In this document: positions 7,985-15,629 of the stretch, piece after piece
Position numbering within the stretch: position 1 is the stretch's first letter
How the letters are laid out: each line of letters starts with the position of its first letter
Assembly: GCF_030450125.1 (NCBI RefSeq)
Contig: NZ_CP123923.1
Span: forward strand, 4,464,001-4,528,000
Direction of reading: 5' to 3'
DNA: 64,000 nt
DNA from: Streptomyces sp. WP-1
Lineage (GTDB): Bacteria; Actinomycetota; Actinomycetes; Streptomycetales; Streptomycetaceae
Program-made: the position numbers and the translations under genes
The notes under the pieces: model-generated
The model's database searches: none
Told to the model about the DNA's origin: nothing
Seen by the model: only the letters and a program-made list of their open reading frames with translations

Positions 7985-9376
7985 TCACGCCACCCGGGCG
8001 CGGGGCCGGCCGCCGTACCGCGCGGAGGCGATCAGGCCGCGCAGGGTGCTCAGCCAGCCCACCGCCACGAACCCGGCGCCGGCCAGCAGCCCCACCGTGC
8101 CGTTGAGCGGCATCACGATGCCGACCGCGCCGCCGAACACCCACGCCATCTGGAGCAGCGTCTCGGAGCGGGCGAAGGCCGAGCTGCGCACCAGCTCCGG
8201 GACGTCCCGCTGGATCAGCGCGTCCAGCGCCAGCTTGGCCAGCGCCTGCGCGAACCCGGCGACCGCCGCGAGGCAGGTCACCAGGACCGTCCCGAAGAAC
8301 GCCGCGGCCACGAGCGCCATGCCCAGCGCCGCCGCGACGACGGTCACGATGATGATCTCCGGCGCCCGTGATCTGAGCCACGCGCCGACCGCCGTGCCCA
8401 GCGCGTTGCCCGCGCCGGCCGCGACGCCCACCAGGCCCAGCGAGACCACCGCGCTCCGGCCGCCGAGCGGGTGCTCGCGCAGCAGGAAGGCGAGGAAGAA
8501 GATCAGGAAACCGGACAGACAGCGCAGAGCCGCGTTCGCGCCGAGGGCGTGGGTCACGGCGGGCCCGACCGTGCGCAGCCCGGGCCGCTTCACCTTGGTC
8601 CTCGGCAGCCGCCTCTCCTCGGCGGCGAGCAGCGCCACCGACTCACCGCGGGCCGAGTCCACCTTGGGCGGCAGCGAGAAGGACAGCACCGTGCCCGCCA
8701 CGAAGATCACGAAGGCGCCGTAGAGCGGCCAGGGATCGCCGAGCCGGTGCAGCCCCGCCGCGATCGGCGCGGCCACCCCGGTGGCCAGCAGCCCGGCCAG
8801 GGTGACCCGGGAATTGGCCTTCACCAGCGAGAACAGCGGCGGCAGCAGCCGCGGTACGACGGCGCTGCGCACCACGCCGTACGCCTTGGACGCCACCAGC
8901 ACACCGAGCGCGGCGGGATACAGCTCCAGGCTCCCGGTCGCCACCGCGCCCGAGATCAGCAGGGCGAGCAGCGCCCGCGCCAGCATGGCCGCCGCCATCG
9001 CGGCCCGGCGCCCGTGCGGGAGCCGGTCCAGGAGCGGGCCGATGACCGGGGCGAGGACGGTGAACGGCGCCATGGTGATCGCCAGGTACAGCGCGACCCG
9101 CCCGCGCGCCTCGTCGGTCGGCACGGAGAAGAAGACGGTGGAGGCGAGCGCCACGGTGATCATGACGTCCCCGGCGCCGTTCACCGCGTGCAGTTCGATC
9201 AGCTTGCCGAGGCCCGACTCGCCCGCGCCGTGCGCGTGTGTGGCCCGGCGGATGCCGCGCGCGGCGCCGGTCACGGGAAGGTGCAGGGCACGCCCGACGG
9301 ACCGGGCGGCACCGCCCACCCGGCGCGCACCGCCCCCCCGAACCCCATGCCTGTCCGCGGTTGCCACGAGGTTCAT
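7985..9376 (-). CDS. MFS-type transporter
   Basis: This is a 463-residue polytopic membrane protein with about 12 predicted helices, including VMITVALASTVFFSV, PLYGAFVIFVAGTVLSFSL and EIIIVTVVAAALGMALVAAAFF. The Arg/Asp loop LDRLPHGRRAAMA between helices 2 and 3 matches the MFS motif A. About 60 N-terminal residues precede the first helix and are rich in Arg and Gly. The start at ATG 9376 (MNLVATADRHG) was chosen because the frame, although open further, has no family similarity upstream. The substrate is unknown. It is divergent from the DUF3027 gene. Confidence 0.85.
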   Translation of the reverse strand: MNLVATADRHGVRGGGARRVGGAARSVGRALHLPVTGAARGIRRATHAHGAGESGLGKLIELHAVNGAGDVMITVALASTVFFSVPTDEARGRVALYLAITMAPFTVLAPVIGPLLDRLPHGRRAAMAAAMLARALLALLISGAVATGSLELYPAALGVLVASKAYGVVRSAVVPRLLPPLFSLVKANSRVTLAGLLATGVAAPIAAGLHRLGDPWPLYGAFVIFVAGTVLSFSLPPKVDSARGESVALLAAEERRLPRTKVKRPGLRTVGPAVTHALGANAALRCLSGFLIFFLAFLLREHPLGGRSAVVSLGLVGVAAGAGNALGTAVGAWLRSRAPEIIIVTVVAAALGMALVAAAFFGTVLVTCLAAVAGFAQALAKLALDALIQRDVPELVRSSAFARSETLLQMAWVFGGAVGIVMPLNGTVGLLAGAGFVAVGWLSTLRGLIASARYGGRPRARVA

Positions 9377-9664
9377 AGTGCCCCGAGATGCCGCCGGATA
9401 GTACGGATACGGCACGTATGGCGGTGAACCGTGCCCGCCGAGGGGGCGGGAGGAGGGGATGGAGTGGGGGAGAATGCCGCCGAGCGGCAATGAATCCTGT
9501 TCGGTGTAGCGTGCGTATCTCAGCCATAACGCAGAATGGATGGCAGAGGTGCGCCCGAGCGCGCGGATGATGCAGACGTCGATGCGGTCCTGAGGTCCGC
9601 TCCGTCGGCCAACCCGCCTAAGGCAGCCGCCTTGACGAGACGGCGTAGGAGAGAAGCGATACCT
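9377..9664. other. Divergent intergenic region with no gene
   Basis: This is a 288-bp gap between the MFS gene and the DUF3027 gene. The only structure I can point to is a short dyad, ATACG-GCA-CGTAT at 9407-9419, next to the MFS start. No convincing -10/-35 pair or small ORF was found. Confidence 0.4.
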
Positions 9665-10591
9665 GTGAGCGCAGCGACAACGCGAAGCCGCACCCCCGAC
9701 CGCCTGTGCGCCGAGGCGGTCGACCTCGCCCGTGCCGCAGCCGAGGAGGCGGCCGCGCCCGGTGTGGTCGGCGAGCACTCCGGGCTCGTCTCCGAGGGCG
9801 ACCGTGTTGTCACGCACTTCTTCGAGTGCAAGGAACTGGGCTACCGGGGCTGGCGCTGGGCCGTCACCGTGGCCCGCGCCTCCCGCGCCAAGGTCGTCAC
9901 GCTGGACGAGGTGGTGCTGCTCCCCGGCCCCGACGCGCTGCTCGCGCCGGAGTGGGTGCCGTGGAGCGAGCGGCTGCGGCCCGGCGACCTCGGGCCCGGC
10001 GATCTGCTCCCCACCGACCAGGACGACCTGCGCCTCGAACCGGGCTACACCGGCGAGGACCAGCCGCCGGCCGACTCCGCGGTGTCCGAGGAGATGGCCG
10101 AGCTGGCGGAGGCCGAGGACGCGGACGTGAGCCCGGGCGCGCCGGCCGTCCAGCCGACGCTGCCCACGCGCGGCTCCATCGCCTCGGTGGCCGAGGAACT
10201 GGGCATGCGCAGAGCGCGCGTTCTGTCCCGGTACGGCCTGCACAGCGCGGCCGACCGCTGGGAAGAGGCGTTCGGGCCGACGACGCCGATGGCCCAGGCG
10301 GCCCCGGCCACATGTCTGACCTGTGGTTTCCTCGCACCCATCGGTGGTTCGCTGGGCCAGGCGTTCGGTGTGTGCGCCAACGAGTTCGCCCCGGCGGACG
10401 GCCGGGTGGTCTCCCTCGCCTACGGCTGCGGCGGCCACTCCGAGGCCGCGGTCATGCCCAAGCCCCCGCAGCCGGCCGCGCCGGTCATCGACGAGACCCG
10501 GGTCGAGCCCTTCCCGCTGCACCCCGCCCGCGACTCCGGCTCGGTCCCGGAGACGACGGACGAGGAGACGGCGGAACTGGGCCACTCGTGA
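9665..10591 (+). CDS. DUF3027 domain protein with zinc-ribbon-like C-terminus
   Basis: This is a 308-residue soluble protein. The N-terminal part (SRTPDRLCAEAVDLARAAAE through YRGWRWAVTVARASRAK and EVVLLPGPDALLAPEWVPW) is the DUF3027 signature. The C-terminal third contains CLTCGFL, VCANEF and YGCGGH, a set of Cys/His suitable for one zinc site. Between them is a helix-turn-helix-like segment (SVAEELGMRRARVLSRYGL). GTG 9665 is preceded by GGAGAGAAG. Its stop overlaps the next gene by four bases, so the two are co-translated. The function is unknown. Confidence 0.88.
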   Translation: MSAATTRSRTPDRLCAEAVDLARAAAEEAAAPGVVGEHSGLVSEGDRVVTHFFECKELGYRGWRWAVTVARASRAKVVTLDEVVLLPGPDALLAPEWVPWSERLRPGDLGPGDLLPTDQDDLRLEPGYTGEDQPPADSAVSEEMAELAEAEDADVSPGAPAVQPTLPTRGSIASVAEELGMRRARVLSRYGLHSAADRWEEAFGPTTPMAQAAPATCLTCGFLAPIGGSLGQAFGVCANEFAPADGRVVSLAYGCGGHSEAAVMPKPPQPAAPVIDETRVEPFPLHPARDSGSVPETTDEETAELGHS

Positions 10592-11055
10592 CCCCGGTCC
10601 GCCTCGCGCGGGAAGCGGACCTCCCCGGGTTCCTCTCCCTGGCGGCCGAGGTGGAGCACTGGTTCGGCCCGATGGTGGACGACCCCGGTTTCACCGAGGC
10701 CGTACGGCACGGCATCGGCCGCGGCACGGCGCTGGTGGTCCAGGGCGCGTCCGGGGATCTCCTGGGTGCCCTCCTCTTCGGCGGCAACCCCCCGGTGCAC
10801 AAGGTGCACTGGCTGGTCGTCACGGAACGGGCCCGGGGCGAGGGCGTGGGCCGCGCCCTGCTGGCCGACGCGATCCACCGCTTCGTCCGCCCCCCGGCCA
10901 CCGTCGAGGTCGTCACCTTCGGCCCCGACCACCCCGGCGCGGTGACGAGCGGCGCCCGCGTCTTCTACGAGCGACTGCACTTCACCCCGGCCGAACCGGC
11001 CGATCCCGGGCCGGAGGGCGGTTCCCGTCAGGTGTACCGCCGGGTACTGCGCTGA
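10588..11055 (+). CDS. GNAT-family N-acetyltransferase
   Basis: This is a 155-residue protein that starts at GTG 10588 inside the stop codon of the DUF3027 gene. The acetyl-CoA-binding loop is seen as VTERARGEGVGRALLADAI, equivalent to Q/R-x-x-G-x-G/A, preceded by the beta strand VHWLVV. The C-terminal strand ARVFYERLHF is typical of the GNAT fold. The acceptor substrate is unknown. Tight coupling to DUF3027 suggests a shared role. Confidence 0.85.
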   Translation: MTPVRLAREADLPGFLSLAAEVEHWFGPMVDDPGFTEAVRHGIGRGTALVVQGASGDLLGALLFGGNPPVHKVHWLVVTERARGEGVGRALLADAIHRFVRPPATVEVVTFGPDHPGAVTSGARVFYERLHFTPAEPADPGPEGGSRQVYRRVLR

Positions 11056-11202
11056 GGGCTCCGCCACCACCGGGCGCGACGCGTCCCGGCCGTCTCCACC
11101 GCCCGGCCCGGCCGTCCGCCACAAGTCCGGCCCCCGCGGCTGGCGGCCCCGGCTGACGGAGCGTCGAACCGGCGGGCGCCCGGGACACCTCGGCCCGCGT
11201 CG

Positions 11203-11292
11203 ATTCACCCGGCCCCCGGAACCGACTCACCCGGCCCCCGGAACCGGCCCACCCGCCCCTCGGAACCGACCCACTCGGCCCTCGGAGCCGAC
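11203..11292. repeat. Degenerate 22-bp tandem repeat, four copies
   Basis: The motif TCACCCGGCCCCCGGAACCG recurs at a 22-23 bp period from 11203 to 11292, with increasing divergence toward the right. It occupies the middle of the 358-bp gap (11056-11413) between the acetyltransferase and the large ATPase gene. Nothing else is recognised in that gap. Confidence 0.7.
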
Positions 11293-11413
11293 CGCGGGGG
11301 CCGGCCTCCTCGCCCGCCCTCCAGCTCACCGGGTCGGACGGGCGGGTGGGCGAGAAGTCGGGATGTCGGCCCCGCGCTGTACCTTCTTCCTCACGTCGAC
11401 GAGGAGTGTGAAC

Positions 11414-14400
11414 GTGAGCAGCAAGTACGTGCGGCCGGCGGCCGAGGGTGCCGATCCCTTCGGGACGGCCCGGCTGCGTCGCGGTGTCATCGACGCCTGG
11501 GCCACCAGCCCCGCCCGCTTCCGCGAGGACGCCAACGCCGAGGAGGACCTCGTCCTGGGCGGCTACCGGGACCGCCTGGTCATCGAGCTGGCGCAGAACG
11601 CCGCCGACGCCGCCGCCCGCGCCCATGTGCCGGGCCGGCTGCGCCTCACCCTCCGCGACGGCGTGCTGATCGCGGCCAACACCGGCGCCCCCCTGGACGC
11701 GACCGGCGTCGAGTCGCTGTCCACGCTGCGCGCCTCCGCCAAGCGCGACGCCGACTCCACCCACGGCGCCGTCGGCCGTTTCGGCGTCGGCTTCGCCGCC
11801 GTCCTCTCGGTCACCGACGAGCCCGCCCTCGTCGGCCGGCACGGCGGCGTCCGCTGGTCCCTCGCCGAGGCCCGCGAGCTGGCCGCCGACGCCGCCCGGC
11901 ACAGCCCCGGACTCGGCGACGAGGTGCGCCGCCGCGCGGGCCATGTCCCGCTGCTCCGGCTGCCCTTCGCCGCCGAGGGCACCGCCCCCGACCCGTACGA
12001 CACCGCCGTCATCCTGCCGCTGCGCGACGCGGCCGCCGCCGACCTCGCCGAGCGCCTGCTCGACGCCGTGGACGACGCGCTCCTCCTCACCCTCCCGGGC
12101 CTGGAGGAGGTCGTCATCGAGACCGGCGACGAGGCGCCCCGCACCCTGCGCCGAAGCACCGAGGGCGCCGTCACCGTCGTAGCGGACTCACGGGAGGGTG
12201 CGACCCGCTGGCGCACCGCCTCCGCGCACGGGCCGCTGGCCCAGGAGCTGCTCGCCGACCGGCCGGTGGAGGAGCGGCTGCGGCCCCACTGGTCGGTGAC
12301 CTGGGCCGTGCCCACCGACGAGCAGGGCCGCCCGGTGCGCCCCCGCACGTCCCCCGTCGTGCACGCCCCCACCCCCAGCGACGAACCCCTCGGCGTGCCC
12401 GCCCTCCTCATCGCCTCCTTCCCCCTCGACACCACCCGCCGGCACACCGCGCCCGGCCCGCTGACCGACTTCCTGGTGCGGCGCGCGGCCGATGTGTACA
12501 CCGAACTGCTCGCCGGGTGGCGCCCGGTGACCGAGGCCGCCGTCGACCTCGTACCCGGACCGCTCGGCAAGGGCGAGCTGGACGGCGCGCTGCGCCAGGC
12601 CCTGCTGGAGCGGCTGCCGCGCACCGCGTTCCTGCCGCCCGCCCTGCCCGGCGACGGCGGCGAGGACGAGCTGCCGGAGGCGCTGCGGCCCCGGGACGCG
12701 GAGATCGTTGAGGGCGCCGGCGCCGAGACCGTGCGGGTGCTCGCCGAGGTGCTGCCCACCCTGCTGCCCGCCGGGTTGGAGCGCCGCGCCGAGCTGCGCA
12801 CCCTCGGTGTCGCCCGGCTCCCGCTCGCCGACGCCGTGGACCGGCTCGCGGGCCTGGAGAAGGACCCCGGCTGGTGGTGGCGGCTCTACGACAGCCTCGC
12901 GGGCGTGGACGTGGAGCGGCTCTCGGGGCTGCCCGTGCCGCTTGCCGGGGGCACCACCCAGGCTTTCGGCTCTGGGGGAGGCCGCACCACCATCGGTCCC
13001 CGCCAGGTGCTGCTGCCCACCCCCGACGGCCCCCGGATCGACGCGGACGTGCTCGCCCGGCTCGGCCTGAAGGTCGCCCACGAGGACGCCGCCCATCCGC
13101 TGCTGGAGAAGCTGGGCGCGCTGCCCGCCACCCCGCGCGCGGTGCTCACCACCCCCCAGGTGCGGGCCGCCGTCGCCGCCTCCCTGGACGACGGGGGCGC
13201 CCTCGGCTGGGAGGAGGACGCCCCCGACGCGGAGGAACTCGCCGACACCGTCCTCGGCCTGGTGCGGGACGCGGGCCTGGAGCCCGGTGACGAGCCCTGG
13301 CTCGGCGCCCTCGCGCTGCCCGACGAGGACGGCGAACTCGCCCCCGCCGGCGAGCTGGTGTTCCCCGGCAGCGCCTTCGCCCGAGTGATCCGCGAGGGCG
13401 AACTTGCGGCTGTCGAGCAGGAGTTGGCGGACAGGTGGGGCGAACAGCCGCTGACCGCCTGCGGTGTGCTCGCCACCTTCGCGCTGGTCCGCGCCACCGA
13501 CGTCGTCCTCGACCCGGACGAACTGGAGCCCCGTGAGGGTGACTTCGCCGAACCGGACGACGCCGGGCTGCTGGACGCCGTGGACGTGTGGTGCGAGGAC
13601 ATCCTCGACCGCTTCCCGGACAGCCCCGTCCCCCCGGTCGCCACCGAACTCGTCGCCGTCCGCGACCTCGACCTCGTGGACGACGACCACTGGCCCGAGG
13701 CCCTCACCCTGCTCGCCCGCCCGCCGCTGCGCGACGCTCTCACCCAGCCGGTGCGCGTCCTGCTGCCCGACGGCACCCATGAGGTCGTACGGCCGTACAC
13801 CGCCTGGTGGCTGCGCGGGCACCCGGTGCTGGACGGCCGGCGCCCCGCGGGCCTCCTCGCCGCCGGCGGCGAGGCGCTGCTGCGCGGCCTGTACGACGAG
13901 GCCGACGCCACCGGGTTCGAGGACGAACAGGTGCTGCGCGCCCTCGGCGTGCGGACCTCGGTCGGCGCCCTGCTGGACGAGCCCGGCGGCGCCGCCGAAC
14001 TCCTGGACCGGCTCGCCGACCCCGACCGCCCGGTCACCGGCGCCCAACTGCACGGCCTGTACGGCGCGTTGGCCGACATCGACCCGGAGCAGGTCACCCT
14101 GCCGGACGAGCTGCGGGCCGTCACCGACGGACGGGTGACGGTGGTGGACGCCGCCGACGCCGTGGTCGTGGACTCCCCGGACCTGCTGCCCTTCACCTCC
14201 GGCGTGCCCCTGCTGCCCGTGAGGCCGTCCCGCGCCGCCGAGCTGGCCGAGCTGTTCCAGGTGCGGCGGCTCAGCGAGTCCGTCACCGGCGAGGTGCACT
14301 CCGAGGGCACCGAGCACGACGTACCGGAGCCGGTGCGGTTGCTCCTCGGCCCGCGCACCCCCGACACGTACGTCGAGCACGACGAACTGGTCGTGGACGG

Positions 14401-14578
14401 CGTGGAGATCGACTGGCGGCTCACCGACGACGGGGTGCTGCACGCGGCCACCCTGGAGGGCGTCGCCGCCGGACTCGCCTGGGCGGCCCGGCAGTGGCCG
14501 CGCCGCTTCGAGGTCGCCGCCCTGCTGGAGGACCCGTCCCGGACGGCGGAACTGGCCCGCGACCGCTGGTTCGACTGA
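11414..14578 (+). CDS. Sacsin N-terminal ATPase-like (GHKL) protein
   Basis: This is a 1054-residue protein. The first 200 residues are a GHKL ATPase domain. The N box is ELAQNAADAAARA (Glu, Asn and Asp for Mg-ATP), the G1 box is DGVLIAANTGAP, and the G2 box is GRFGVGFAAVLSVTD. This arrangement matches the Hsp90-like ATPase found in sacsin and its bacterial relatives. The remaining 850 residues are acidic, Leu/Asp/Glu-rich and have no recognised domain. GTG 11414 follows GAGGAG at 11401-11406 with seven bases between; GTG 11408 is a close alternative. The protein is cytosolic. A chaperone-like or nucleic-acid-linked role is inference only. Confidence 0.85.
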   Translation: MSSKYVRPAAEGADPFGTARLRRGVIDAWATSPARFREDANAEEDLVLGGYRDRLVIELAQNAADAAARAHVPGRLRLTLRDGVLIAANTGAPLDATGVESLSTLRASAKRDADSTHGAVGRFGVGFAAVLSVTDEPALVGRHGGVRWSLAEARELAADAARHSPGLGDEVRRRAGHVPLLRLPFAAEGTAPDPYDTAVILPLRDAAAADLAERLLDAVDDALLLTLPGLEEVVIETGDEAPRTLRRSTEGAVTVVADSREGATRWRTASAHGPLAQELLADRPVEERLRPHWSVTWAVPTDEQGRPVRPRTSPVVHAPTPSDEPLGVPALLIASFPLDTTRRHTAPGPLTDFLVRRAADVYTELLAGWRPVTEAAVDLVPGPLGKGELDGALRQALLERLPRTAFLPPALPGDGGEDELPEALRPRDAEIVEGAGAETVRVLAEVLPTLLPAGLERRAELRTLGVARLPLADAVDRLAGLEKDPGWWWRLYDSLAGVDVERLSGLPVPLAGGTTQAFGSGGGRTTIGPRQVLLPTPDGPRIDADVLARLGLKVAHEDAAHPLLEKLGALPATPRAVLTTPQVRAAVAASLDDGGALGWEEDAPDAEELADTVLGLVRDAGLEPGDEPWLGALALPDEDGELAPAGELVFPGSAFARVIREGELAAVEQELADRWGEQPLTACGVLATFALVRATDVVLDPDELEPREGDFAEPDDAGLLDAVDVWCEDILDRFPDSPVPPVATELVAVRDLDLVDDDHWPEALTLLARPPLRDALTQPVRVLLPDGTHEVVRPYTAWWLRGHPVLDGRRPAGLLAAGGEALLRGLYDEADATGFEDEQVLRALGVRTSVGALLDEPGGAAELLDRLADPDRPVTGAQLHGLYGALADIDPEQVTLPDELRAVTDGRVTVVDAADAVVVDSPDLLPFTSGVPLLPVRPSRAAELAELFQVRRLSESVTGEVHSEGTEHDVPEPVRLLLGPRTPDTYVEHDELVVDGVEIDWRLTDDGVLHAATLEGVAAGLAWAARQWPRRFEVAALLEDPSRTAELARDRWFD

Positions 14579-14616
14579 CCTCCGGACGTCTCTCACGAAA
14601 TTCACACGTCTCGTAC

Positions 14617-14640
14617 AACCGTTCCCCTGCCTGCGCTGTC
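14617..14640 (+). promoter_or_regulatory. Possible ECF-sigma promoter of the secreted-protein gene
   Basis: AACC at 14617-14620 and GTC at 14638-14640 are separated by 17 bp, the usual form of promoters read by extracytoplasmic-function sigma factors. The gene that follows encodes an exported protein, which fits. Which sigma factor would act cannot be read here. Confidence 0.4.
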
Positions 14641-14648
14641 TGATCCTC

Positions 14649-14666
14649 GGGAGTCGTCCGACTCCC
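14649..14666 (+). promoter_or_regulatory. 5'-leader hairpin of the secreted-protein gene
   Basis: GGGAGTCG and CGACTCCC form a perfect 8-bp stem, 30 bases upstream of ATG 14696 and just downstream of the predicted transcription start. It is probably an mRNA-stabilising element. Confidence 0.45.
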
Positions 14667-14695
14667 CGTCTACTTCGTACGCAGGGGAACCGCAC

Positions 14696-15613
14696 ATGCG
14701 TATTCGTGCCACCGTGGCCGCCGTCTCCGGCGCCCTGGCCCTCTCCGCCCTCGCCCTGCCCGCGGCGCACGCCGCCGGGCAGGAGCGGGTGCCCGCGGGG
14801 AACTTTGCGAGCAAGGTCGCCCACGCCGCCCAGCACCCGGGCCGCTCGGCCTTCGCCGTCGCCGCCTCGGGCACGCCCTACCCGCTGAACGCCACCTTCT
14901 CCGCCGTGAAGGTGAACAACGGCAAGAACATCGCCGCCGGCACCACCAACGTCGTCAAGGTGCCCGTCTCCTTCACGCTGACGCACGGCACCGAGGTCAA
15001 CATCCACGCCAAGGACTTCGTCGCGGCCATCGAGCTGTACCGCGGCACCTCCTTCGACGACTCGATCTTCTACTTCGACAGCGCGGTCTCGACCTGCACG
15101 GACACCTCCAAGACGGTGGCCTCCTGCAAGTCCACCGTGGCCATCGACCCGACCGAGCTGCTCAGCGAGGACGCCGGCGCCTGGAAGGCCGCCGCCTACG
15201 CCGTCGCGTTCAACGGCCAGAACCCCACCAAGCCGGCCGACATGACCAAGGTGGGCGTGGCCGTCAAGGACCCGACCAACTCCTACAACCTCCAGCGCTG
15301 GGCGACCCTGAACACCGACGCCGCCCCGGAACCGGTGAAGAAGGGCAAGACCGTCACGGTCTCCGGCAAGCTGGCCCGCGCCGACTGGGAGGACGGCAAG
15401 TACCACGGCTACGCCGACCAGCCGGTCAAGCTCCAGTTCCGCAAGAGCGGCTCCAGCACCTACACCACGCTGAAGACCGTCAGGACGAACTCCACGGGCA
15501 ACCTGAAGACCACGGCCACCGCCACGGTCGACGGCTACTTCCGCTACGCCTTCGCGGGCACCACGACCACCCCGGCGACCACCGCCACGGGTGACTACGT
15601 CGACGTGAAGTAA
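14696..15613 (+). CDS. Secreted protein of unknown function
   Basis: This is a 305-residue protein with a clear Sec signal peptide (MRIRATVAAVSGALALSALA, cleavage after AHA around residue 26). The mature protein is rich in Thr, Lys and Ser. It has a beta-sandwich-like central part (VNIHAKDFVAAIELY) with two Cys (TCTDTSKTVASC). The C-terminal domain from about residue 215 (KKGKTVTVSGKLARADWE to GYFRYAFAGT) resembles an Ig-like or CarboxypepD-regulatory-like beta domain. It is extracellular, with no cell-wall anchor. No enzymatic motif was recognised. Confidence 0.85.
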   Translation: MRIRATVAAVSGALALSALALPAAHAAGQERVPAGNFASKVAHAAQHPGRSAFAVAASGTPYPLNATFSAVKVNNGKNIAAGTTNVVKVPVSFTLTHGTEVNIHAKDFVAAIELYRGTSFDDSIFYFDSAVSTCTDTSKTVASCKSTVAIDPTELLSEDAGAWKAAAYAVAFNGQNPTKPADMTKVGVAVKDPTNSYNLQRWATLNTDAAPEPVKKGKTVTVSGKLARADWEDGKYHGYADQPVKLQFRKSGSSTYTTLKTVRTNSTGNLKTTATATVDGYFRYAFAGTTTTPATTATGDYVDVK

Positions 15614-15614
15614 G

Positions 15615-15629
15615 CCCCGCTAGGCGGGG
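15615..15629. terminator. Shared convergent terminator hairpin
   Basis: CCCCGC (15615-15620) pairs with GCGGGG (15624-15629) around a TAG loop. It sits between two convergent genes. The TAG stop codon of the minus-strand P-type ATPase gene (15620-15622) lies at the loop. Confidence 0.6.

Noticed and set aside
9377..10585. N-terminal extension of the MFS frame across the DUF3027 gene
   Set aside because: The upstream 400 codons are antisense to DUF3027 and unlike any transporter; ATG 9376 is the sensible start.
12188..15406. Minus-strand frame of over 1000 codons
   Set aside because: It is antisense to the GHKL ATPase and secreted-protein genes. It is a high-GC shadow frame with Gly/Val/Gln bias and no motif.
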